A stretch of 5,546 bases of DNA from positions 1 to 5,546 of the forward strand of contig URAU01000032.1 in assembly GCA_900545955.1 (NCBI GenBank). The letters are read 5' to 3'. The stretch's first letter is position 1, and the number at the start of each line of letters is the position of its first letter. Positions 1 through 5,530 of this stretch are shown here, one piece after another. The notes under the pieces were generated by a model, which was not told the DNA's origin, made no database searches, and was given only the letters and a program-made list of their open reading frames with translations. This DNA comes from an uncultured Porphyromonadaceae bacterium. Lineage in GTDB: Bacteria; Bacteroidota; Bacteroidia; Bacteroidales; Muribaculaceae. Made by a program: the position numbers and the translations under genes.

Positions 1-19
1 TTCTCGGCCCCTAACTTCC

Positions 20-73
20 CTTAATGCCTTTAGGCTCCTTAAAGTCTTTAAGGTCTTTAGGGTCTTTAGGGTC
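20..73 (-). repeat. Degenerate 9-bp tandem repeat, six units
   Basis: Read on the minus strand, six consecutive 9-base units follow the pattern GAC-CYT-AAA. They would translate as DPK, DPK, DLK, DFK, EPK and GIK. The units nearest 73 are almost identical and those nearest 20 have drifted, which suggests growth by slippage at one end. The array makes up the tail of a doubtful 66-codon frame (11-211). Similar Lys-Asp-Leu/Pro arrays recur in Bacteroidales intergenic DNA in my experience, usually as spurious short ORFs. Its function is unknown. The period is clear by eye; whether it is coding is not. Confidence 0.75.
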
Positions 74-260
74 TTCGCTCCTCACGCGTTCGGCGTTGGC
101 CGCATATATTGTCTCGCATATATAGCCCAACAAATATATTCCCCAATCTTGCGGTCTCCCCACCATAGTATTCGCGTGTGTAGTGGATGTACAGCTATTA
201 TATATGTTCATCTCATGTTAGAAAGGATTTCTGTTATCTTGATTGCAGCCGTTATACGTG

Positions 261-279
261 ATACCGGATCGCCCGGTAT
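261..279. repeat. Short perfect palindrome, 7-bp arms
   Basis: ATACCGG (261-267) and CCGGTAT (273-279) are perfect reverse complements around the 5-base loop ATCGC. There is no T-run on either side, so this is not an intrinsic terminator. It lies 19 bases beyond the T-tract of the SPFH terminator and could be a backup hairpin, a protein-binding site or chance. Confidence 0.4.
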
Positions 280-297
280 TGGATAGTCGCCTGGTGG

Positions 298-341
298 AAT
301 AAAAATATGGCCGCCGGATCCATATATTGGGTCCGGCGGCC
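298..341 (-). terminator. Intrinsic terminator of the nfeD-SPFH unit
   Basis: A perfect 10-bp GC-rich stem is formed by GGCCGCCGGA (309-318) and TCCGGCGGCC (332-341), with a 13-base AT-rich spacer between the arms. On the minus strand the hairpin is followed by ATATTTTTATT (298-308), giving the expected U-run. It starts 30 bases after the stop codon of the SPFH gene. On the plus strand no T-run follows, so it works mainly for leftward transcripts. It marks the end of the transcription unit. Confidence 0.9.
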
Positions 342-371
342 GCTATCTTTAGGTGTATTTACGATATGATA

Positions 372-1355
372 TCAGGCTTTGTCGTTGAAAAGGGTGCGGA
401 TGGAGCCGAGCGAGGAAAGCACTGAGCTGGCCTCGTAGGGGATGTAGACCGTTTTGTTGTCTTTGCCGGTGGTCATCTCGCGCAGGGTGTCGATATATTT
501 CATGGCCAGCATATAGGCTGCGGGGTCAGTTTTGCCGACGGCAACGGCTTCTGCTACCCGACGGATGGCGTCGGCTTCGGCCTGGGCGTTGAGAATGATT
601 GCCTGGGCGTCGCCTTCGGCACGGAGAATCTCGCTCTGCTTGCGGGCTTCAGCCTTGTTGATCTGCGAGGCTTTTTCGCCTTCGGAACGGAGTATGAGGC
701 TCTGCTTTTCGCCCTCGGCGTTGAGGATTTCGGCGCGGCGGTTGCGCTCGGCCTGCATCTGTTTCTCCATGGCTACGCGAACGCTTTCCGGCGGGGTGAT
801 GTCCTGAAGTTCCACGCGGTTTACCTTCACGCCCCATTTGTTGGTGGCGTCGTCGAGAATTGCCTGCAATTTTGTGTTTATGGTGTCGCGCGAGGTAAGT
901 GTTTCGTCGAGCTCGAGTTCACCGATTACGTTACGGAGCGACGTCTGCGTGAGTTTCTCGATGGCATTGGGGAGGTTGTCGATTTCGTAGACTGCTTTCT
1001 TGGGGTCGGTAATCTGGAAGTACAGCAGTGCATTGATTTCGGTGGTAACGTTGTCGCGCGTAATCACCTGCTGCGAGGGGAAGTCGTATACCTGCTCGCG
1101 GAGGTCTATTACGGTCGTGGCTACGGTACGGACCACGTGGCGTCCGCCGATGCCCTGTTCCACGCGGCGCGTGTAGATGGTCTTGGGCTTGTCGATGAAC
1201 GGAATTATGAAGTTAAGGCCGGGGGAGAGCACGCTGTGGAAGCGACCCAGGCGCTCGATTACGCGGGTTTCCGACTGAGGCACTACCTTGACGCCGGCTG
1301 AAATCACTACAATGGCGAAAATCACCACTACGGATGCAAGAATCCAGGAAATCAT
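372..1355 (-). CDS. qmcA: SPFH/Band 7 membrane protein, paraslipin (QmcA) type
   Basis: This 327-residue inner-membrane protein belongs to the stomatin/prohibitin superfamily and closely resembles E. coli QmcA (YbbK). One N-terminal membrane segment (about 4-23) is followed by the Band 7/SPFH domain (about 24-190), with the landmarks VVPQSETRVIERLGRF, LSPGLNFIIPFID and PPESVRVAMEKQMQAER. A long charged helix (about 192-272) contains five 11-residue repeats of the AEILNAEGEKQ type, typical of the oligomerising coiled coil. The tail carries the paraslipin motif YEASSVLSSLGSI. Family members form large ring or cage-like oligomers linked to membrane microdomains and protein quality control; the exact role is unsettled. 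It is about 20 residues longer than E. coli QmcA, apparently through extra sequence near residues 57-85. The Met at 1355 places the hydrophobic anchor at the very N-terminus. It lies 90 nt downstream of an NfeD gene, the usual partner, and is followed by a strong terminator. The family is certain; the symbol is given by homology. Confidence 0.93.
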   Translation of the reverse strand: MISWILASVVVIFAIVVISAGVKVVPQSETRVIERLGRFHSVLSPGLNFIIPFIDKPKTIYTRRVEQGIGGRHVVRTVATTVIDLREQVYDFPSQQVITRDNVTTEINALLYFQITDPKKAVYEIDNLPNAIEKLTQTSLRNVIGELELDETLTSRDTINTKLQAILDDATNKWGVKVNRVELQDITPPESVRVAMEKQMQAERNRRAEILNAEGEKQSLILRSEGEKASQINKAEARKQSEILRAEGDAQAIILNAQAEADAIRRVAEAVAVGKTDPAAYMLAMKYIDTLREMTTGKDNKTVYIPYEASSVLSSLGSIRTLFNDKA

Positions 1356-1395
1356 GATTGCTTGAGTTTAGATTTGTGTGAAAATTATTTCTGTA

Positions 1396-1428
1396 ACCGG
1401 AAGTTGGTGGTTACCACCAGGCCCCGGT
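1396..1428 (-). promoter_or_regulatory. Nested stem-loop between the nfeD-type gene and qmcA
   Basis: The 90-nt gap between the two genes contains a two-tier hairpin. The inner stem TGGTGG (1405-1410) pairs with CCACCA (1414-1419) around a 3-base loop. The outer stem ACCGG (1396-1400) pairs with CCGGT (1424-1428), separated by a 4x4 internal loop. On the minus-strand transcript it is followed by an A/U-rich stretch without a clean U-run, so full termination is unlikely. It may be a processing or stability element, or a weak attenuator, that sets the ratio of the two proteins. A near-match to the -7 motif, TAATTTTC, lies just downstream at about 1380-1387 and could give qmcA some transcription of its own. 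Confidence 0.4.
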
Positions 1429-1445
1429 AAATTTTGTCGGAGAGT

Positions 1446-1889
1446 TTATATCTGTGGAAGAACCACCGTAAGGATGATGCTGTCGTAGCCGGTTACGATT
1501 ACTTCGGCGCCTACGGGGATAGCCATCGGTTCGGATGGCGCCTGCACCTGCCAGTTGTCGCCGTCGATGCGGGCGCGACCCAGCGAACCGGGGCGTACGG
1601 TTTCGGTGACGATGGCGCGGCGCCCGAGAAGGGCATCCATGCCTGTGCGTGCAGTGTGGGCGGTGCGCGCGTTATGAATTTTGCGGAACCATGGGAAGGC
1701 GACAATATAGAACCCAAGCGCGGCGACGGCCATTATGACAATCTGCCATACGAGGTCCACCCCGAGCAGAGAGGCCGCCATTGCAAGTATGGCGCCCGCG
1801 CCCAGACATAATGCCCAAAGCATCTGCGTGAGCACTTCGACTATAATAAGTACAACGGCTATGATAATCCAGATAAGCCAGAGTTCCAT
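1446..1889 (-). CDS. Short NfeD-family membrane protein (NfeD1b/YbbJ type)
   Basis: This 147-residue protein has three predicted membrane helices (about 3-20, 22-43 and 47-66) and a small C-terminal soluble domain (about 83-147). The C-terminal part has the hallmarks of the NfeD OB-fold: a conserved LLGRRAIVTETVRPGSLGR stretch, then RIDGDNWQVQA, then IPVGAEVIVTGYDSIILTV. It lacks the N-terminal ClpP-like serine protease domain of long NfeD proteins, so it is the short form that accompanies paraslipin-type SPFH proteins, as in the E. coli ybbJ-ybbK pair. The likely role is an inner-membrane partner of the SPFH protein encoded immediately downstream, perhaps binding or modulating its oligomer. 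The Met at 1889 opens directly into the first helix. No Shine-Dalgarno is present; the upstream bases are A/T-rich. A promoter-like element sits about 40 nt upstream. Family assignment is secure; biochemical function is not established. Confidence 0.9.
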   Translation of the reverse strand: MELWLIWIIIAVVLIIVEVLTQMLWALCLGAGAILAMAASLLGVDLVWQIVIMAVAALGFYIVAFPWFRKIHNARTAHTARTGMDALLGRRAIVTETVRPGSLGRARIDGDNWQVQAPSEPMAIPVGAEVIVTGYDSIILTVVLPQI

Positions 1890-1930
1890 ATGAAATTATG
1901 ATTTTATTGATTGGACAACGGAATGATTCC

Positions 1931-1938
1931 CAAAGATA
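1931..1938 (-). promoter_or_regulatory. Promoter -7 element for the nfeD-qmcA unit
   Basis: The minus strand reads TATCTTTG here, an exact fit to the Bacteroidetes -7 consensus TAnnTTTG. It lies about 40 nt upstream of the nfeD-type start codon, giving a short leader. The -33 element is weak: the clearest TTTG upstream is about 31 bases away, further than the usual spacing of about 20. The surrounding DNA is AT-rich, as expected for a promoter. Confidence 0.5.
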
Positions 1939-1986
1939 GTAAAAAGTTGGAATATAAGATAGAAATTTGCAAAACTTCCCCATACT

Positions 1987-2059
1987 ATGTAGGGACATCG
2001 CTTTGCGATGTATAAGTGGTCGATTGCCAATCATACATTGCAAAGCGATGTCTCTACAT
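1987..2059. repeat. REPIN-like inverted pair of short palindromes
   Basis: Two 27-base arms (1987-2013 and 2033-2059) are reverse complements at 25 of 27 positions, with a 19-base spacer. Both differences become G-U pairs in a plus-strand RNA, so that strand could form an unbroken 27-bp stem. Each arm is also a hairpin by itself: ACATCGC-TTT-GCGATGT at 1995-2011 (perfect), and ACATTGC-AAA-GCGATGT at 2035-2051 (one G-T pair). Two short palindromes in inverted orientation is the architecture of REPINs, the non-autonomous elements mobilised by RAYT (TnpA-REP) transposases. No such transposase is in the window. The element sits in a 226-nt gap between the lipoprotein gene and the nfeD promoter, a typical intergenic location. 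It may also act as a boundary or stabilising hairpin at the 3' end of the lipoprotein message. Confidence 0.75.
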
Positions 2060-2115
2060 TGTTGATGAAATGCTGTTGAAAAACAACCTTTCGAAATATG
2101 TTGGAGCCGTCGCCG

Positions 2116-2466
2116 TCAGCCGATGGAGTCGGGTTGCTCGTCGGCGGGAGCACCGATGGAGTCGGGCATTTCGGTCTGGGTGGCGGCGATTGCGTCGTAG
2201 CGTGCAGCGAGTTTCTCGCCGATTTCCAGGCTGAGCGTGCTGAGGCGGTCGCGCTGGGTATCGTTGAGTTTTACGTCCTTGGAGGCGAAGTCGGCGGCAA
2301 GCGTGCTGAGTTCGTCAAGGAATGCACCATAGGATGCGGCCGACGAGATGGTGTCGATCTGCGCCTGCATTTCCGTAAGTGTGGCTTCGTAGGCGTCGTA
2401 GTCTTTTGTGCCTGAACAGGAGGCGAGCATGGCAGCCGCCCCGGCCAGATATATGAGTCTCTTCAT
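2116..2466 (-). CDS. Small predicted lipoprotein, function unknown
   Basis: This 116-residue protein begins MKRLIYLAGAAAMLASCSG: a short positive N-terminus, a hydrophobic stretch and a lipobox LASC with the lipidated cysteine at residue 17. The mature protein (about 100 residues) would be anchored to the inner or outer membrane, facing the periplasm or surface. The mature part is acidic and predicted largely helical (for example YEATLTEMQAQIDTI and DRLSTLSLEIGEKLAARY), with heptad-like spacing of hydrophobic residues. The C-terminus is low-complexity and contains the pentapeptide PDSIG twice, in PDSIGAPADEQPDSIG. I recognise no named domain. The start is fixed by the signal peptide. The gene lies 75 nt after the transporter stop codon on the same strand, with no terminator or clear promoter between them, so it may share the transporter transcript. 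It is probably real because of the well-formed lipoprotein signal; no role is assigned. Confidence 0.8.
   Translation of the reverse strand: MKRLIYLAGAAAMLASCSGTKDYDAYEATLTEMQAQIDTISSAASYGAFLDELSTLAADFASKDVKLNDTQRDRLSTLSLEIGEKLAARYDAIAATQTEMPDSIGAPADEQPDSIG
2120..2166. repeat. 14-bp direct repeat at the lipoprotein C-terminus
   Basis: CCGATGGAGTCGGG occurs at 2120-2133 and again at 2153-2166, a spacing of 33 bases (11 codons). It encodes the repeated PDSIG peptide and places one copy directly at the stop codon. The spacing preserves the reading frame, so the tail may have lengthened by an in-frame duplication that has since partly diverged. Confidence 0.6.
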
Positions 2467-2541
2467 TTGGTGAAACGGTGTGATAAGGTGATTTGAGGAT
2501 GAATGTATTGTAAATATTCAGAATCGTCGGCTCGGGGAGTA

Positions 2542-4464
2542 TCAGATACCTTCGGATACTACCGGAGTTTCCGCCGGCGCGGGAGTGTCGGGACCTTCCT
2601 TGATGAAGACCACGGCAAGCGAGCCCAACACGAGCGATATGCCTGCGATAATCATCATCATATACTGCGGCGCAAGTTCACTGGGCGAACCGATGGCAGA
2701 GAGAATCCAGCCGCCTGCAAGAGCGCCCACAATCTGCGGAATGCATATCGAGCAGTTGAACAGGCCGAGGTATGCGCCGATATTGCCTGACTTCAGCGAG
2801 TTGGTCAGTATGGTGAAGGGCCATGCGAGCATGGCGGCCCAGGCGCAACCTATGAGAAGGAATGACACGAAGAGCAGATACTGGTTGGTAATCAGGCCGG
2901 CAGAGATAAAACCTGCCGCGCCGAGCATAAGGCTGAGCGAATAGGAGAACTTGCGGTTGCGGAAGAGCGGGAGGCAGACGGCCCACAGCACCGATCCGAT
3001 GGCCTGCACGGCGAAGAGGATACCTACCCAGTTGCCAGCGTCGTTGTATTCGTCGGATTCGGTGTTGAGTACAATCGAGGTGTCGAAGGCGCATTTGGCA
3101 GGGTCGGCGAGCGTCGCCGTCGAGGTGCCGTCGAGGAACAGGGCTCCCGAGTTGGGGTCGTGTGTATAAATGTCGGCCATGATGATGCCGCTGCCGCCCT
3201 TCATCTGCGAGAGGCGGTCCACGATGGTGAAGCTCGGAGTCTCAATCCCCTCGTTGCCGTTGATTATAAGCGTGCGACCTTCGGTTTCAACCGGAATGTT
3301 GAATGCAAACCGGCTGATGCCGTTGGTCGAGGCGAGCATGTCGGCGGTTACGACCGGAGTTACGCGCTCTATTCCCATGGTGGGAGCCGTGATGTCGAGT
3401 CCGCCGAAGTCAATCTTCTGCTCCAGCTGCGAAGTGGTGGTGAGTTGCACTTCGGTGGCTGCGTGGAATACGCCATCGGCGTCGACGATGCCTGCTACAG
3501 CGGCTTTGCCGTTGTCGACAATCAGCATGGAGTCGGCAGTGAGGATGTATTTGGCGTTGTATGTCGCCGAGGAGCCGTCGGCGAGAGTTTCGGTGATTCC
3601 GTGGATGGTAGTTGTCTCGGGACAGTTGAATGCCTGCTTGGCGATGGTGCCGTTGGTGTATGTCCACATGAAAAGGAATGCAAACCAGCAGAAGAACTGC
3701 ACCAGACCTACGGTCCAGAATGTTTTCGGAGCGTTGACAAGCAGTTTTATAAGGTTAGTTTTATCCTTTTTGTCGGATGCGGCTGCGTTGCCGCCGCCGT
3801 TGTATTCGGCGTAGAGCTGCGGAGGCCACTCCTTGATTTTCATGAGCGAGTAGACTACGCACAGCAGCAGGATGGCGGCTCCGAAATAGAAGGAGAATAC
3901 CACCGTCTGCGGAATCACACCGGCTGCCGCAGTATTCTGAAAGCCTATCCAGGTGAGCAGGAAGGGGAATACGTAGCCTACGATCGAACCGGCGTTGCAG
4001 AGGAAGCTCTGTATGGAGTATGCAAGCCCTTTCTGGCGCTCATTGACCATATCGCCTACCAGCATTTTGAAAGGCTGCATGGCCATGTTGATTGAAGTGT
4101 CGAGAAGCATCAGGGCGAAAAGGCCGATGAGAATTGCCGAAGATACGGCCAGGCCGAAGCTTCCGGCATTCGGCAGAAGGCACATCACGGCCACGGCCAC
4201 GAGAGCGCCGGCGATGAGATAAGGCAGACGCCGGCCGAAGCGGTTCCAGGTGCGGTCGGAAGCAGTACCCACAATCGGCTGTACTACCAGCCCCATCAGA
4301 GGAGGCAGAATCCAGAAGTAACTGAGATCGTGGGGGTCGGCCCCGAGTGTCGCAAAAATACGGCTGACGTTAGCGCTCTGCAATGCATATGCAATCTGAA
4401 CGCCGAAGAATCCGAAACTGAGGTTCCAAAGTTTCCAGAAACTAAGGTCGGGTTTAGTTTTCAT
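2542..4464 (-). CDS. MFS sugar transporter, GPH/SLC45-like, with large periplasmic insertion
   Basis: This 640-residue inner-membrane protein resembles glycoside-H+ symporters of the SUT/SLC45 group. Evidence includes the N-terminal WNLSFGFFGVQIAYALQSAN helix, SDRTWNRFGRRLPY (69-82, the cytoplasmic loop 2-3 signature RxGRRxP) and LLDTSINMAMQPFKMLVGD (120-138). I count 12 likely helices: about 14-33, 48-68, 82-98, 103-125, 148-172, 188-207, 249-269, 476-500, 507-525, 528-550, 563-588 and 598-621. Family members are typically near 450-500 residues. The excess is one soluble segment, about 270-475, between helices 7 and 8. With a cytoplasmic N-terminus that loop is periplasmic. It is polar, looks beta-rich and has single cysteines near its two ends (C281 and C458). 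The C-terminal tail is Pro-rich. By family the substrate would be an alpha-glucoside or similar sugar; the sequence alone does not say, and no SusC/D or glycosidase gene is nearby. The gene starts 76 nt after nfo on the same strand. Confidence 0.88.
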   Translation of the reverse strand: MKTKPDLSFWKLWNLSFGFFGVQIAYALQSANVSRIFATLGADPHDLSYFWILPPLMGLVVQPIVGTASDRTWNRFGRRLPYLIAGALVAVAVMCLLPNAGSFGLAVSSAILIGLFALMLLDTSINMAMQPFKMLVGDMVNERQKGLAYSIQSFLCNAGSIVGYVFPFLLTWIGFQNTAAAGVIPQTVVFSFYFGAAILLLCVVYSLMKIKEWPPQLYAEYNGGGNAAASDKKDKTNLIKLLVNAPKTFWTVGLVQFFCWFAFLFMWTYTNGTIAKQAFNCPETTTIHGITETLADGSSATYNAKYILTADSMLIVDNGKAAVAGIVDADGVFHAATEVQLTTTSQLEQKIDFGGLDITAPTMGIERVTPVVTADMLASTNGISRFAFNIPVETEGRTLIINGNEGIETPSFTIVDRLSQMKGGSGIIMADIYTHDPNSGALFLDGTSTATLADPAKCAFDTSIVLNTESDEYNDAGNWVGILFAVQAIGSVLWAVCLPLFRNRKFSYSLSLMLGAAGFISAGLITNQYLLFVSFLLIGCAWAAMLAWPFTILTNSLKSGNIGAYLGLFNCSICIPQIVGALAGGWILSAIGSPSELAPQYMMMIIAGISLVLGSLAVVFIKEGPDTPAPAETPVVSEGI

Positions 4465-4540
4465 GTAGATATCGGGATGGATGTAAGTAAAATAATCGTG
4501 TTGGCGGTAAATACCTCCTCATCGGGAGCGATATGCCCCG

Positions 4541-5389
4541 TCAGCGGGCGCCTTCGAGCGAATATAGCCAGCGTATTTCTTCGCCCCAGATCAGCTCGTC
4601 GGGAGTTTCAAGAATCAGGGGGATATTGTCCATTCGGGGGTCGGCCATCAGCATTACGAAGAAATCCTCGCCGAGTTCGCCTTTCCCGATGGGGGCGTGT
4701 CGGTCGACGCGCGATCCCACGCCTTTTTTCGAGTCGTTGAGGTGCATCCCCCGTAGATAGTTGAACCCGACTATGCGTTCGAAATCCGCCCAGGTCTGTT
4801 CATAGGCTTCGGGAGTTGTCATATCATAGCCGGCGGCAAACGTATGGCAGGTGTCGATACACACGCCGACGCGGCTTTTATCTTCCACTCCGTCGATTAT
4901 AGCTGCAAGATGTTCGAAAGCATATCCCAGATTGGAGCCTTGACCGGCGGTGGATTCAATCACTGCGCTGACTCCTTCGGTCTTGTCGAGCGCCATGTTG
5001 AGCGAGTCGACGATGCGGGCGATGCATTCTTCCTCTGAGATTTGATTCAGATGTGAGCCGGGATGGAAATTAATCAGCGTAAGCCCCAGCTGGTGGCAGC
5101 GGTTCATCTCGTCGAGAAACGCCTGACGCGACATGGCGAGCTTTGCCGAATCAGGCGATCCGAGATTTATAAGAAAACTGTCGTGAGGCAGGATGAAGCG
5201 CGGGTCGTAGCCGAGCGCCTGACAACGCTCACGAAACAGTTCGGCGTCCGCCGGAGTGATTTCAGCTGATTTCCATCGCGAAGGGTTGCGCGTGAACAAT
5301 GCGAAAGCCTTCATCCCGATTTCACTTGCAAGAAGCGGAGCGTTGGCGATACTGCCTTCTACGGGCACATGAGCACCTATATATTTCAT
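4541..5389 (-). CDS. nfo: Endonuclease IV (AP endonuclease)
   Basis: This 282-residue enzyme cleaves DNA 5' to abasic sites in base-excision repair and also removes blocked 3' ends. It acts in the cytoplasm on chromosomal DNA and uses three zinc ions in a TIM-barrel fold. All nine metal ligands known from E. coli Nfo are present at identical numbering: H69, H109, E145, D179, H182, H216, D229, H231 and E261. The three family signatures are clear: IESTAGQGSNLG (144-155), GVCIDTCHTFAAGYD (175-189) and HLNDSKKGVGSRVDRHAPIG (216-235). Length matches the family (E. coli 285). The Met at 5389 gives the canonical MKYIGAHVP N-terminus. No Shine-Dalgarno precedes it. A promoter-like TAAATTTG lies 75 nt upstream, after a terminator, so nfo is probably the first gene of its transcript. 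The transporter follows after 76 nt. The gene appears complete and functional. Confidence 0.98.
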   Translation of the reverse strand: MKYIGAHVPVEGSIANAPLLASEIGMKAFALFTRNPSRWKSAEITPADAELFRERCQALGYDPRFILPHDSFLINLGSPDSAKLAMSRQAFLDEMNRCHQLGLTLINFHPGSHLNQISEEECIARIVDSLNMALDKTEGVSAVIESTAGQGSNLGYAFEHLAAIIDGVEDKSRVGVCIDTCHTFAAGYDMTTPEAYEQTWADFERIVGFNYLRGMHLNDSKKGVGSRVDRHAPIGKGELGEDFFVMLMADPRMDNIPLILETPDELIWGEEIRWLYSLEGAR

Positions 5390-5464
5390 TCAGAGGATGG
5401 ATGAGTGTGAGGTAAGAAGTTAAGCAACAGCCTGCAATAATTTAGGCGGATAGCTTGTGAGATG

Positions 5465-5472
5465 CAAATTTA
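5465..5472 (-). promoter_or_regulatory. Promoter -7 element for nfo
   Basis: The minus strand reads TAAATTTG, a perfect match to the Bacteroidetes -7 consensus TAnnTTTG, 75 nt upstream of the nfo start codon. No good TTTG is found at the usual -33 distance, so the call rests on the -7 box and on its position between a terminator (5505-5530) and the gene. The implied leader of roughly 65-70 nt shows no obvious riboswitch-like structure. Confidence 0.5.
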
Positions 5473-5504
5473 GCAAAAGAATTTCAGATGGTTGTCTCGC
5501 CCTG

Positions 5505-5530
5505 AAAAAAGTTGACTCCAAACGAGTCAA
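5505..5530 (-). terminator. Intrinsic terminator of a gene beyond the right edge
   Basis: TTGACTC (5512-5518) and GAGTCAA (5524-5530) form a perfect 7-bp stem around a 5-base loop. On the minus strand one intervening base and then a run of six T (5505-5510) follow the stem. This is the layout of a rho-independent terminator for a leftward transcript entering from outside the window. The stem is short and only moderately GC-rich, so efficiency may be modest. It separates nfo from its upstream neighbour. Confidence 0.7.

Larger units (their letters stand above)
1..371. other. Gene-poor left flank downstream of the SPFH gene
   Basis: No protein-coding gene is convincing in this stretch. The one sizeable open frame, minus strand 11-211 (66 codons), has a tail made only of a 9-bp tandem repeat (KDP/KDL/KDF triplets). 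It has no recognisable domain, signal peptide or ribosome-binding site, so I treat it as probably non-coding. What the region does hold is the terminator of the SPFH gene (298-341), a small perfect palindrome (261-279), the 9-bp repeat array (20-73) and AT-rich runs. The AT-rich part includes a minus-strand match to the Bacteroidetes -7 element, TATATTTG, at 131-138, with no clear -33 partner. If that match is real it would serve a gene beyond the left edge. Confidence 0.6.

Noticed and set aside
131..138. TATATTTG on the minus strand, matching the -7 promoter motif
   Set aside because: There is no -33 partner and no gene downstream within the window. In AT-rich DNA an 8-base motif with two free positions arises easily by chance.
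11..211. 66-codon minus-strand frame with a KDPKDLKDF tail
   Set aside because: The tail is only the 9-bp tandem repeat, the rest shows no domain or signal, and it follows a strong terminator without a clear promoter. It is more likely a by-product of repeat DNA.
1434..1811. Plus-strand open frame (125 codons) opposite the NfeD-type gene
   Set aside because: It shadows a recognised NfeD-family gene and its translation has no plausible domain or signal.
2075..2087. GTTG-AAAAA-CAAC mini-hairpin after the lipoprotein gene
   Set aside because: A 4-bp stem is too short to call a terminator, and the much larger palindrome next to it is the notable structure.
2098..2415. Plus-strand open frame (105 codons) opposite the lipoprotein gene
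   Set aside because: The minus-strand frame has a well-formed lipoprotein signal and a matching start; this frame has no comparable support.
3160..4095. Long plus-strand open frame (311 codons) opposite the transporter gene
   Set aside because: It is antisense to a clearly coding gene, has no family resemblance, and is explained by the codon bias of the real gene on the other strand.
4511..4520. GAGGAGG on the minus strand upstream of the transporter, resembling a Shine-Dalgarno sequence
   Set aside because: It is about 50 nt from the start codon, too far to position a ribosome. The other genes here also lack Shine-Dalgarno sequences.
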